From JADJXV01 sp046328995 (lineage in GTDB: Bacteria > Bacteroidota > Ignavibacteria > Kapaibacteriales > UBA961), in assembly GCA_046328995.1 (NCBI GenBank), contig JAXLVN010000009.1, forward strand, positions 14,456 through 78,455: a DNA stretch of 64,000 bases. The letters run 5' to 3'. The translations under genes were made by a program, and so were the position numbers. Positions 18,845-27,598 of the stretch are shown piece by piece (position 1 is the first letter of the stretch; every line of letters begins with the position of its first letter). The notes under the pieces are model-generated. The model was not told where the DNA came from. It did not search any database and saw nothing but the letters and a program-made list of their open reading frames with translations.

Positions 18845-19798
18845 CTACATATTTTTCGCCAGCTTGAGTAGTAATTTTTTTGCCAGCATTGCCGCGCCGA
18901 TGACTCCTGCTGTATGCGAGAAGTGGGCGAGGCGGATTTCTGCTTCTTCGGCGATAGTCGGCAGCGCGCGCAGGCGGATGGTATCGAGTGTTGAGGCGAG
19001 AAGGAGCGGATGCGCCTGCGATATGCCGCCGCCCACAATTACAATGCGCATGTCTACGAGATTCATGGCACTTGTGAGGGCTGTGCCGAGTAATTGGCCT
19101 GTTCGGTGGAAGCATGCAATCGCTGCTTCATCGCCATTTTCGACGGCTTCCGAAATATGATGCACGTCTATTTCTTCGATAGAATGGAGCATCGAATGCG
19201 GAAATTCTCGTGCATACTCTTTCGCGAGCTCGATGATACCGAGGCGTCCGACAAATTCTTCTAATGCTCCTGCGCGGTAGGAGGGTTTTCCGGCGGGTGC
19301 GTGGGCTGTTTCGTGGATAATGACATGTCCGATTTCACCGGCGCCGCCGCGTTCACCGCGGAAGATTGTCCCTCCGGAGATGATGCATCCGCCGACGCCG
19401 GTACCAAGCGTAATAAAAAGAAAATCAGAGACATGCGCTCCGGCGCCAACTTCAGCTTCGGCGAGAGCGGCGACATTGGCATCATTATCAAGGGCGATGG
19501 GAAGCGGGCAATGCTGTTGTAAATAATCGCGAACGGGGATATCTTTCCAATCGGGGAAATTTGGGGCTACGCGCACGACACCGCTGTCGGTGACCACGCC
19601 CGGAACGCCGATACCGACGGCGGTGACGTCCGGAAATTCGGCAGTCAGCGACGTGATAATCCGTTTCAGGGATGTGAGGATAGCTTCATACCCTTGCTCG
19701 ACATACGTCGGCTCGGAGCGATGATGGAGAATTTCACCATCATGCGACACGATGGCAGATTTTATATGCGAACCGCCGAGATCGATACCAAGAATCAT
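18845..19798 (-). CDS. ROK-family sugar kinase lacking the zinc cysteines
   Basis: A 317-residue ROK (repressor, ORF, kinase) protein without a DNA-binding domain, so probably a glucokinase or N-acetylhexosamine kinase. The ATP motif ILGIDLGGSHIK is at the N-terminus, the catalytic Asp lies in LDNDANVAALAE, and the LGTGVGGCIISGG motif follows. After GEIGHV the usual zinc motif CxCGxxGCLE reads A-P-A-G-K-P ... G-A-L-E, i.e. the three cysteines are alanines, although the flanking residues are kept. It precedes a 370-bp repeat region on the same strand as the RsmB-like gene. Confidence 0.85.
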   Translation of the reverse strand: MILGIDLGGSHIKSAIVSHDGEILHHRSEPTYVEQGYEAILTSLKRIITSLTAEFPDVTAVGIGVPGVVTDSGVVRVAPNFPDWKDIPVRDYLQQHCPLPIALDNDANVAALAEAEVGAGAHVSDFLFITLGTGVGGCIISGGTIFRGERGGAGEIGHVIIHETAHAPAGKPSYRAGALEEFVGRLGIIELAKEYAREFPHSMLHSIEEIDVHHISEAVENGDEAAIACFHRTGQLLGTALTSAMNLVDMRIVIVGGGISQAHPLLLASTLDTIRLRALPTIAEEAEIRLAHFSHTAGVIGAAMLAKKLLLKLAKNM

Positions 19799-19818
19799 AG
19801 ATAGTCACAATAAATGTT

Positions 19819-19876
19819 CGCACGGCCAAGGGTGACCGTCAGCGAACGTTGGGAAGGGGGATCAGAGGAACCTGTC
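19819..19876 (+). repeat. Dispersed GGCAAGGGTGACCG-type repeat, copy 1
   Basis: CACGGCCAAGGGTGACCG followed by a short spacer and GAGGAACC resembles copies at 27536, 33531 and, inverted, 43048. It lies just upstream of the ROK gene start. Confidence 0.45.
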
Positions 19877-19898
19877 CGCACCAAGTATTTTTTGTCAA

Positions 19899-20498
19899 TT
19901 ATGGCGTAACAACATATATTGTAAGGATTTTTACATCACTAATCCAACGGTCGGTGCGTGCATCGATGGGAAAAATCACGGAAAACGGGTTCAGGGTCTG
20001 TCCTCCTTTTGCGGCTGACGACAACTGAAGTCCTACACGGCGGCGGGTCATATCGCCGGAGATGGCATCTAATTTTGAGAGGTCCACCCGACCGTTATTG
20101 ATGGCTGAGTCCTGAATGGAGGCGACTTTGCCATTTTGCACTGCGGCAGAGGTGAGTAAGAGCATGGCCGGAAGCTTTGAGGTCTCGGGGAGTATATCTG
20201 CGGCGGAGAAGGTGCTTGTTGCGCCGGTTGAGGATTCTGCGACGATAATCGTATTGCGGAGTTCGGCCGGAGAGAGTGTTTTTAGTTGAGGTTTAAGAAT
20301 TTCATACACATCGAGCGCATGAAATTTACCGACTGTTTTTTTGTTGGGCAGCACGAATTCTGTAGGCATAGTTTGGCTACGGGAGAGTAATTCTTTCGAA
20401 TCAATCGTCACAGAGCCGACCAGCTTGAGCGAATGAGCGGAGGACACGGAGGACGAGAGCACCACGATGAGTGCCATCAAAGAGGCAATAAAGCGCAT
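19899..20498 (-). CDS. Small secreted protein with SUOX/molybdopterin-binding-like fold
   Basis: A 199-residue exported protein with a signal peptide ending near SSAHS. The mature sequence resembles the oxidoreductase molybdopterin-binding (sulfite oxidase-type) fold in outline: a substituted start, FHALDVYEILK, then NTIIVAESSTGATSTFSAADIL, and an end of the form FPIDARTDRWISDVKILTIYVV, which parallels the R-W-[VI]-x-x-[VI] strand of that family. No cofactor-ligating Cys is present, so it would be a non-catalytic relative at most. This is inference from pattern; an unknown function is equally honest. It is alone on the minus strand between larger genes. Confidence 0.55.
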   Translation of the reverse strand: MRFIASLMALIVVLSSSVSSAHSLKLVGSVTIDSKELLSRSQTMPTEFVLPNKKTVGKFHALDVYEILKPQLKTLSPAELRNTIIVAESSTGATSTFSAADILPETSKLPAMLLLTSAAVQNGKVASIQDSAINNGRVDLSKLDAISGDMTRRRVGLQLSSAAKGGQTLNPFSVIFPIDARTDRWISDVKILTIYVVTP

Positions 20499-20617
20499 GA
20501 TAATGACCGAGTATAAGTACTTAAAAAATCAATAAATAAAATATTATTCACCTATAAAGAAGCAGCAGTGGCATATTTTGCGTAGCAGCATGGGGTAGTA
20601 GTACCCACTGCAGTGCG

Positions 20618-23287
20618 TTAGGGTTTTACGAGTACGCGTACCGGGATGCCCCCTGTTGCCGTATAGAGTGTCGCCACATACACACCGGACAGGAGGGTGC
20701 TCACATCGAGCATCCATGCACCGGTATCGGTCATGGTCCCTTCGCCGACATGATGTCCGAGCATATCGAAGAGGGAGCACCGCTTCGCAGCCGGGCTACC
20801 GTTTGGCGGCAGCAGGGTCACCATATCACGTGCCGGCTGAGGGTAGACGTGTGGAGCGGATGCTTCTTCGTCGGGAGCCGAGCTTACCGACAGAATTGTA
20901 TTATCGCCGGGAATTTCGATATTCGTCCGCTGTACGCCGGTGCAGCCGTCGCTTTGTCCGTATTCTTCAAAATTTCTGCTGGTGCCTGCGTATCCGCCGG
21001 TATTGACGATTGTCGCGCCGGTGGGTGTCGCGGGGAGGGAGAAGCAGACGACGCCTCCGCCGCCTCCGCCGCCGGGTCCGTCACGGTGTATAGCTACTTT
21101 TCCGCCATTTCCGCCTTGGGCTTCGATTGTCAGCTGACCGAGAATGGCGGACGTTTTCAGCAATACCGTGCCGCCTGCACCTCCACCTCCTGCGCCATCG
21201 TAGGGTGCATTACCGGCAGTGATACCATTGGCAAAGATGGTACCGCCTTCTGCAGCGATATATCTGGCATCAATGATCACAATACCGCCGCCATTGCCGC
21301 CACTTGTGCCGGTTCGTTCATTAGAATGTCCGGCACCGCCACCGCCGCCCATGAATAGTTTATTAGTGGTATTATCGGCGGCATATCCGCCTAACCCTTG
21401 AGCCAGTAGATTATTACCTGCTTTCATTTCATCCCAGCCATAGCCGCCTTTGCCGCCGCAACCGCCGTTAGCGCCGCCTCCGCCGCCGGCGTTATGATTA
21501 TTGCCACCGCCGCCGGCGATAGCGAGTGCGCCTCGTCCGGCACGGTGTTCGGCTGAAAGGAAGCTTGCAATTCCCTGTCCTTTCAGGGCATACCGCGAGG
21601 AGTCTTCAGCGCCGAAATAGACATCGAGATGGGTACTGTCGGTAGATTTTGCATTGACGACGAGGCCGCCCGGGAAGCCCGAACCATTAGCAATAATGGG
21701 GGCGACGAGGTGTAAGGTATCGACCACGGCGAGGGCGACGACGCCATAGACGGTATCATTCCATTGGGGGCAATAGAGGGTATCGGCGAGGGTATAATTG
21801 CGAAATTCGGGCACGCGAACGACCTGTACTTTCCCGGCGGGATTGTACGTGCGTGAAAGTGGCTTGCTGAGGGTGAGGACATTACCGTTGACACTACTGA
21901 TGCGGCAGAATTCATAATTCCCTGCATCATTGTATGAGGTAACACTGCCGTAGGAGCTACCCGGTACGGATTGTACGTCAGCACCGCGCATTTGGATGAT
22001 GAGGAGCTTGTTGTCGGGGCAGAAGGTAATATCTTTTGGGATAGTCACTTGAAGTCTGTCATTTGATACCGATAGTACAGGAGCGTACTTATTCGGTAAT
22101 TTGTGAGTCATTTCATAGCTTTCATCGCAGGGCTTAACGGTATCCGGTGGCCGGCTTGGCATCTCGAGAATTTCGACAACAGGTGTGTATTGATTAAACT
22201 TAGTATAACCGGAAATAACGACAATTTTAGCGGCGACCGGTATTCCATTCTGATAAATAGGTATTGTATTCCACGTAGAAATAGCATGAGCAACATTCAT
22301 TTCCGGACCGGGAGTTACGCTGAGAGTCTGTATATCAAACCATTCTGTACTGCTCAATGATTGGTTGCCTACAGACAAGCCGCTCTTGCCGCCGCCGGTT
22401 AATATTTTATTTTGATCCCATTGAGCCAGAAAGTGTGTGTGTCGCCCAACTTTCATTGCTCCTACTTTTATAAAAGAATTATTCGATTCTAACGCTATAT
22501 CATTTAACCAGTTGGTTGGTTGAAGGCTCTCATTATTTCCTCCTGTATAGGCAAGTCTTCCATCCCACATTTTAATTGTAGGGGCATACTCGGTCGGGGT
22601 TGGTATCGTTCCTGTTATTATCCATTTCTTTTGTACTTCATCGTAATGATACACACTACCGGATTGGCTACTGCCGGTTCCTCCTGCGCGCCCGCCAAAT
22701 ACCAGCGGAATATCTTGAGAAGAAATGCCGGAAGAAGGGTTATTGGCTAATACCGGCAGATTTGTAATTCGTCGTGAAGTTCTAGTTTTTATATTGAATA
22801 TTTCTGCCGAATTTATCGTAACTGTTCCATTTTCTCTCCCACCGGCGACTAAGAATTCATCAGTTGATATCTTCACCACAGTAAATTGCCGTCGTGGTAC
22901 CACGAGATTCCCAAAATCTACCCACAATCCGGTTTTGAAATCATACGCTTCAATCGATGTGGTGACATTCTCAGATATATTGGTAACTCCACCGATAGCT
23001 AAGATTAAACTGTCGGGTGTCATTAACGAAGCAAATTCAGCGCGAGGAGTTCGCATAGAAGCTGTGGGAGTAATCGTGTTGTTGACGAAGTCTATTATTT
23101 CACAACTAGTTGTAATACCTTGTGCTGTATGCCCACCGAATACAAGGATTCTGTTATTACCGATATACACAGATTCATGCCGCACTCGTGCTGACGATAA
23201 ATTACCGACAACCCGCCAAGACGGTGTGTTTTGTGAAAAAGCTGCTTGGGTAAGCAGAAAGAGAGAGAAGAGTAGCAGAGTCTTCAT
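20618..23287 (-). CDS. Large secreted Kelch-repeat, glycine-rich protein with C-terminal sorting domain
   Basis: An 889-residue exported protein. A signal peptide (LLTQAAFSQ) is followed by Kelch-type beta-propeller blades (about 25-380; repeated ILVFGGH, LILAIGG, EFLVAGGR, PLVFGGR). A middle region leads to a very glycine-rich section (about 590-800) with runs of Gly and Ala and short hydrophobic strands. The last 75 residues begin with VYPQPARD and end with LLSGVYVATLYTATG, the pattern of the type IX secretion C-terminal sorting domain. It is likely secreted to or displayed on the cell surface, perhaps as an adhesin or matrix protein. No enzyme motif is seen. A 20-residue N-terminal signal supports ATG 23287. 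Confidence 0.8.
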   Translation of the reverse strand: MKTLLLFSLFLLTQAAFSQNTPSWRVVGNLSSARVRHESVYIGNNRILVFGGHTAQGITTSCEIIDFVNNTITPTASMRTPRAEFASLMTPDSLILAIGGVTNISENVTTSIEAYDFKTGLWVDFGNLVVPRRQFTVVKISTDEFLVAGGRENGTVTINSAEIFNIKTRTSRRITNLPVLANNPSSGISSQDIPLVFGGRAGGTGSSQSGSVYHYDEVQKKWIITGTIPTPTEYAPTIKMWDGRLAYTGGNNESLQPTNWLNDIALESNNSFIKVGAMKVGRHTHFLAQWDQNKILTGGGKSGLSVGNQSLSSTEWFDIQTLSVTPGPEMNVAHAISTWNTIPIYQNGIPVAAKIVVISGYTKFNQYTPVVEILEMPSRPPDTVKPCDESYEMTHKLPNKYAPVLSVSNDRLQVTIPKDITFCPDNKLLIIQMRGADVQSVPGSSYGSVTSYNDAGNYEFCRISSVNGNVLTLSKPLSRTYNPAGKVQVVRVPEFRNYTLADTLYCPQWNDTVYGVVALAVVDTLHLVAPIIANGSGFPGGLVVNAKSTDSTHLDVYFGAEDSSRYALKGQGIASFLSAEHRAGRGALAIAGGGGNNHNAGGGGGANGGCGGKGGYGWDEMKAGNNLLAQGLGGYAADNTTNKLFMGGGGGAGHSNERTGTSGGNGGGIVIIDARYIAAEGGTIFANGITAGNAPYDGAGGGGAGGTVLLKTSAILGQLTIEAQGGNGGKVAIHRDGPGGGGGGGVVCFSLPATPTGATIVNTGGYAGTSRNFEEYGQSDGCTGVQRTNIEIPGDNTILSVSSAPDEEASAPHVYPQPARDMVTLLPPNGSPAAKRCSLFDMLGHHVGEGTMTDTGAWMLDVSTLLSGVYVATLYTATGGIPVRVLVKP

Positions 23288-23401
23288 TCATCCTCCATTG
23301 TGAAGAAAAACAGTTGAGATGCTAATTACTTAAATGACTTCATTTGTGAGAAAAAGAACGGATATATGACTTTGGGGAAGTACTGTATTTTTAAACATGG
23401 G

Positions 23402-24166
23402 CTATGTTTTTTTACAAACAAAATACCACCCTGATGAAAGAAAGTGTGGCAGCTTATTAGAAAAAGTAGCATTCCAGTGGAGGAAGCTGCTGCTGTTTTT
23501 AAACAAGATATTGGTAACAGGTCCCGAAAGGAAGGTAGAGTGATAGGACTTTTCCACAGCAAACCGATTCTCTATAGCTTTTTTAATCCTGTTATATCGA
23601 AAGAAATTAACATGCCCGCAATCCATATTTTCCGTTGAATTTGCGTATTCGTTGGCTGGTCGCTTTTGCAGCTTGTTTCTAAGGAGGCGAGGAATTGTAA
23701 GTAATCCGGAACGCTCAAATACAAAGCGTTCAATTTCGAATGGTCCCCATCCGTTGGGGACGGTAATAAAAATGGTAGCGCCTTTTTTGGCTACTCTATG
23801 CAGCTCAGAGATAAACTCATTGTACTCGGTAATATGCTCGAGTACTTCAGAGCAAATCACAAAATCGAAAGAATTAGCAGGAAGTGCTTCTAATGTACAA
23901 ACGCGAAATTCTGCATTTGGAGAGGAATTGAGTTGATTCGCAATATCAATAGAATCCGGGTCTAAATCTATACCAAGAATTTTGTAACCTGCTTCAGCTA
24001 TTGGTAGCGTCACCAAAGCCCCGTTCCCACAGCCTACATCAAGGATGGTAAAGCTCTCCTTTGGCGCACTCCTCTGCTTAATTTCGGTCAACATCGTATC
24101 AATTCTTTTCTTATACCCCCATACATTTTCATGGAAGGCATAATGCTGCATATTTTCTTTAATCAT
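23402..24166 (-). CDS. Class I SAM-dependent methyltransferase
   Basis: A 254-residue methyltransferase with motif I ILDVGCGNGALV, an acidic loop LGIDLDPDSI and the VICSEVLEHI motif that typifies Methyltransf_11/23 (UbiE/COQ5-like) proteins. The C-terminal half is basic and aromatic. Its substrate is unknown; the neighbouring flippase on the opposite strand hints at cell-surface glycan or lipid modification. Codon use is more AT-rich than its neighbours, so it may be a recent acquisition. Confidence 0.82.
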   Translation of the reverse strand: MIKENMQHYAFHENVWGYKKRIDTMLTEIKQRSAPKESFTILDVGCGNGALVTLPIAEAGYKILGIDLDPDSIDIANQLNSSPNAEFRVCTLEALPANSFDFVICSEVLEHITEYNEFISELHRVAKKGATIFITVPNGWGPFEIERFVFERSGLLTIPRLLRNKLQKRPANEYANSTENMDCGHVNFFRYNRIKKAIENRFAVEKSYHSTFLSGPVTNILFKNSSSFLHWNATFSNKLPHFLSSGWYFVCKKT

Positions 24167-24311
24167 AATGATATAGTAACGAAGAGTACTGTTTGTAACT
24201 ATGAGACATGAGTCGCGGTAGTATGTAAATATCCATTGCCAGCACTCCCATGCAATTTTGAATTAGTATTTTTGAAATAATTACATTGGCTTTTGACCAA
24301 TTATTGCAATT

Positions 24312-25610
24312 ATGAACACAACAAAAATACGCCCTCTTACGGCAATTACCAAGAAACTAACGATTACCAATCTGAGAAAACTCCTCAGTACTCCGGAATC
24401 AAAAAAAGCGATTGTCCTGTATTTTGCACAGCTGCTCGGTATTGTGTTTTCATTTGCAACCCAAAAGCTCAATACCAATTACCTCTCGGGCCCGCAGGAA
24501 TATGGTGTCGTGACTGCCGCACTGGCAATTTTTACGTTTATTTATATGTTCTTTGAATTCGGGATATTTACCTCCGGAGCACGGCTGCTGACGCAATGCA
24601 AGACCGAGCAGGAGACCCGCAAAATGTATGGCACCCTTCTCGTGTTCGTCTTTTTTATTTCGGTGTTTTTTTCGATCATGATGTCAATCTGCAGCGCGTT
24701 TGTGCCGTTTATCTATTCATCTGAGCACCTGCGGCAGGTGATGACTCTCGCCGGACTTTTGGCTTGGGTCTATCCGCTACAGTTCTTCATACAAGAGACG
24801 GCCTCGGGATCGGGGAAAATCTATGAACTATCCATCTACACCGTCCTCTCTAAATTCTTCTATACTGCAAGCTTAGGCCTCGCCATACTACTCGGGAACG
24901 TCAATTCCATGCTCTCACTACTGCTGAATCTTGGCGCAATGGGGCTGAGCGGACTCTGGGTACTCTACCTGCACAAGCCGATTTTTGCCGGGTGGAAAGG
25001 AAATATTCCTGCTATCAAAACTGAAGTACGAGAGTATGGCTGGCATATTTATATCGCGCGGGCAATTTCTTCGCCGGCATTCAATCTGGCAAGTGTGCTA
25101 ATCCCATACTTCAATCCGATGGCATCCTCGGCTTATTTCTCCGTCGGGAGTAGTCTCTATGCGCCAATGTCGATGGCGTCGCAGTCGATTTCATCGACGC
25201 TGTACAAGAATTTCAGCAAGCAGAATAAGCTCAAAAAACGCCTGATCGTCATCAATGCGGGTATTCTGGTACTGATGGGAATTACTATTTACTTTGGGGC
25301 TCCGGTTCTCATTCATCTTGTAGCCAACGAACGCTATATCCCCGTGCTTCCGCTGATGCTTCCGCTGGTGCTGGCAGGTTTTTTCCAAGGGCTCTATCAG
25401 CCGTTTAATTATTTTGTACTCTCCCAGGGTAAAGGCGTCTGGACACGACAGATATCAATCGCCGGCACAATCTTTGACATCGTCTCGACCGTAACACTGG
25501 TATCGCTCTATGGCTTGCTCGGCGCATGCTGGCAAGCGGTGGCAAGCCGGGTGTTCTGGGCGGCAATGATGTATTATAACTACCGCCGCACCGTGCGGTC
25601 ACTTGCATAG
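24312..25610 (+). CDS. Polysaccharide/oligosaccharide flippase (Wzx/MATE-like)
   Basis: A 432-residue polytopic membrane protein with about 12 hydrophobic segments, for example LYFAQLLGIVFSFATQ and LLVFVFFISVFFSIMMS. The pattern and length fit the polysaccharide biosynthesis/MVF flippase superfamily that moves lipid-linked glycans across the inner membrane. The region LGIVFSFATQKLNTNYLSG near the N-terminus is typical. No glycosyltransferases are adjacent, but a methyltransferase is divergently transcribed. ATG 24312 is the first credible start and gives the usual length. Confidence 0.75.
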   Translation: MNTTKIRPLTAITKKLTITNLRKLLSTPESKKAIVLYFAQLLGIVFSFATQKLNTNYLSGPQEYGVVTAALAIFTFIYMFFEFGIFTSGARLLTQCKTEQETRKMYGTLLVFVFFISVFFSIMMSICSAFVPFIYSSEHLRQVMTLAGLLAWVYPLQFFIQETASGSGKIYELSIYTVLSKFFYTASLGLAILLGNVNSMLSLLLNLGAMGLSGLWVLYLHKPIFAGWKGNIPAIKTEVREYGWHIYIARAISSPAFNLASVLIPYFNPMASSAYFSVGSSLYAPMSMASQSISSTLYKNFSKQNKLKKRLIVINAGILVLMGITIYFGAPVLIHLVANERYIPVLPLMLPLVLAGFFQGLYQPFNYFVLSQGKGVWTRQISIAGTIFDIVSTVTLVSLYGLLGACWQAVASRVFWAAMMYYNYRRTVRSLA

Positions 25611-25679
25611 ATTTCGGCGATAAGCAGTGCCAAAGCGGGAGAATTCCACGCCTCAAAATTGAAAATCTTACAAAAAAAC

Positions 25680-25710
25680 TTGCTCAAAAAGCAAAAGACA
25701 GTTATATTTG
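25680..25710 (+). promoter_or_regulatory. Bacteroidota-type promoter for tRNA-Gln and prs
   Basis: TTG (25680-25682), 20 bp, then TATATTTG (25703-25710) fits the TTG-N19-21-TAnnTTTG consensus. The tRNA starts 31 bp further on, so this should drive tRNA-Gln and probably prs-rplY. Confidence 0.6.
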
Positions 25711-25741
25711 TAACTCCTCAAAGGGAAAAAGATAAAAATAC

Positions 25742-25814
25742 TGGGGCGTAGCCAAGTGGTAAGGCAGCGGTTTTTGGTTCCGCCATTCCGTAGGTTCGAT
25801 CCCTGCCGCCCCAG
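25742..25814 (+). tRNA. tRNA-Gln(TTG)
   Basis: A 73-nt cloverleaf: acceptor TGGGGCG pairs with CGCCCCA, discriminator G73, D-arm with AGTGGTAAGG, anticodon loop TTTTGGT with anticodon TTG, and T-arm GGTTCGATCC. The last pair of the anticodon stem is a T-T mismatch. CCA is not encoded; CAAAAA follows. It is upstream of prs and probably co-transcribed with it. Confidence 0.92.
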
Positions 25815-25849
25815 CAAAAAGCAACGAGAGCAATACCGCAACGCACATT

Positions 25850-26788
25850 ATGTCCGAGTTCAAAATAGTATCGGGACGCTCAAATCGTCCGCTCGCTGAA
25901 AAAGTAGCCACTGCCTTAGGACAGTCGCTCAGTGGTGTGAAAATCCAGAATTTCAGCGATGGTGAGATTTGGGTTAAGTACGAGGAAAATGTACGCGGTG
26001 TTGATTTATTCATCGTTCAATCTACTCATGCTCCATCAGATAACCTGATGGAGCTATTGATTTTAATAGATGCAGCCCGACGTGCTTCGGCTAAGCGCAT
26101 CACAGCGGTGATTCCTTATTTTTCGTATGCACGGCAGGATAGGAAAGATCAGCCACGGGTATCGATTACCGCGAAATTAGTGGCGAATCTCCTCACGGAG
26201 GCAGGCGCTGACCGCGTGATTGCAATGGACTTGCACACGCCGCAGATTCAAGGTTTTTTCGATATTCCGCTTGATCACCTGTATGCATCAACTGCACTTG
26301 TCAAGCGCTTGCATCAGGAAAATCTTGACCGTCTCGCGATTGCGTCGCCGGATGTCGGTGGTGTCAAGACGGCCCGTGCGTATGCTACACGCCTCGATGC
26401 AGATTTGGTCGTCGTCGATAAGCGTCGCCCCGCACACAATGTGGCGGAAGTAATGCATATCATCGGTGATGTACAGAATAAAAATGTGATCATTGTCGAT
26501 GACTTGATTGATACCGGCTCGACATTCGTAAAATGCGCCGAAGCTCTTAAAAATAAAGGAGCTGACCGCATTATCGGCGTTTGTACGCATGCTGTATTCT
26601 CCGGTGCGGCAATTGAAAAAATTAACCAAAGCGACGCTGTATCCAAGGTCTTTGTGACCGATACCATTCCGCCGCATTGGGATTCTCCAAAAATTGAAAT
26701 AATCTCTATTGCCGAGCTCTTAGCTGAAGCGATTGTACGGACTCACGAGAATGCCTCGATTAGTTCACTCTTTGAAATCATCCGCTAA
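25850..26788 (+). CDS. prs: Ribose-phosphate pyrophosphokinase (PRPP synthase), class I
   Basis: A 312-residue PRPP synthase making phosphoribosyl pyrophosphate from ribose 5-phosphate and ATP. The flexible loop YARQDRKDQPR, the catalytic His region MDLHTPQIQGFF, the DKRR segment and the PRPP-binding loop VDDLIDTGST are all canonical and the length is standard. It is 35 bp after tRNA-Gln and 66 bp before rplY, an arrangement seen widely in bacteria. It is clearly distinct from the second, divergent PRPP-synthase homologue at 54425, so this is the housekeeping enzyme. Confidence 0.96.
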   Translation: MSEFKIVSGRSNRPLAEKVATALGQSLSGVKIQNFSDGEIWVKYEENVRGVDLFIVQSTHAPSDNLMELLILIDAARRASAKRITAVIPYFSYARQDRKDQPRVSITAKLVANLLTEAGADRVIAMDLHTPQIQGFFDIPLDHLYASTALVKRLHQENLDRLAIASPDVGGVKTARAYATRLDADLVVVDKRRPAHNVAEVMHIIGDVQNKNVIIVDDLIDTGSTFVKCAEALKNKGADRIIGVCTHAVFSGAAIEKINQSDAVSKVFVTDTIPPHWDSPKIEIISIAELLAEAIVRTHENASISSLFEIIR

Positions 26789-26854
26789 GCCCGGTAATTA
26801 TTCTTAAACTTAAACAAGCATTTTCCCCGAAAATACTCCGAAGGAGCAATACAT

Positions 26855-27466
26855 ATGAGTGAAGTAGTATTAAAAGCAGAACGCCGCGATACCGGCAAAA
26901 AAGCCGCTAAAGCCGTTCGTAACAGAGGACTCGTCAATGGCGTGTACTATTCCAGCGGCACAGCTGCTATTCCGATTGCCGTACCGCCCCTTGCAATGCG
27001 CCCGATTGTCTATACCTCGGATGCTAAAATCGTTCGCCTTATGCTCGATGATACTGCATACGACTGCGTACTCAAAGCAATTTCCTTCGATCCGGTGACC
27101 GATAAAATCGTTCACTTCGACCTCTTCGGCGTCGATGCAAATGCGCCAATCGAAGTAGAAGTACCGGTAATTCTCCACGGACTCGCTATCGGCGTACGTG
27201 ACGGTGGTATTTTGGAACATACTACCCACAAAATCCGCGTCTCTTGCCTCCCAAAAGATTTACCCGAGCATATCGAAGTCGATGTGACCAACCTGACTAT
27301 GGCTCACTCTATCCACTTCAGCGATATCAACATTCCTAATGTTACCATCCTTGGCAAAGCAGAAGCAGTAATCGCAACCGTCGTTCCTCCACGTGTGGAT
27401 GAATCTGCCGCTACCGGCGCTGATGCTCCTGCATTAGTCGGTCAAAAAGGTAAAAAACCTGCATAA
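26855..27466 (+). CDS. rplY: 50S ribosomal protein L25, Ctc/TL5 form
   Basis: A 203-residue L25 of the long (general stress protein Ctc/TL5) type that binds 5S rRNA. The N-terminal L25 core (LKAERRDTGKKAAKAVRNRG, DPVTDKIVHFDLFGV) is followed by the C-terminal TL5 beta domain (PVILHGLAIGVRDGGILEH, LPEHIEVDVT). It ends with an Ala/Lys-rich tail. It follows prs and is followed by a strong terminator. The usual downstream pth gene is missing here. Confidence 0.95.
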   Translation: MSEVVLKAERRDTGKKAAKAVRNRGLVNGVYYSSGTAAIPIAVPPLAMRPIVYTSDAKIVRLMLDDTAYDCVLKAISFDPVTDKIVHFDLFGVDANAPIEVEVPVILHGLAIGVRDGGILEHTTHKIRVSCLPKDLPEHIEVDVTNLTMAHSIHFSDINIPNVTILGKAEAVIATVVPPRVDESAATGADAPALVGQKGKKPA

Positions 27467-27486
27467 TTTTGCAGCACATAGTTTAT

Positions 27487-27521
27487 AAAAAAAGAGTTGT
27501 AGTGATACAACTCTTTTTTTT
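27487..27521 (+). terminator. Rho-independent terminator after rplY
   Basis: AAAGAGTTGTA, a 4-nt loop, TACAACTCTTT and a run of T. It is symmetrical enough to work in both directions for the convergent MqnA-like gene. Confidence 0.85.
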
Positions 27522-27535
27522 GTTTCGTACTGTGG

Positions 27536-27595
27536 CTTGGACGGCAAAGGGTGACCGCAGGCAGTGGGTTGGGATATAATCCGAGGGAACCCACA
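27536..27595 (+). repeat. Dispersed GGCAAGGGTGACCG-type repeat, copy 2
   Basis: TTGGACGGCAAAGGGTGACC, a spacer, then GAGGGAACCC. Closely related to the copy at 33531. Lies at the 3' end of the MqnA-like gene. Confidence 0.55.
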
Positions 27596-27598
27596 CAA

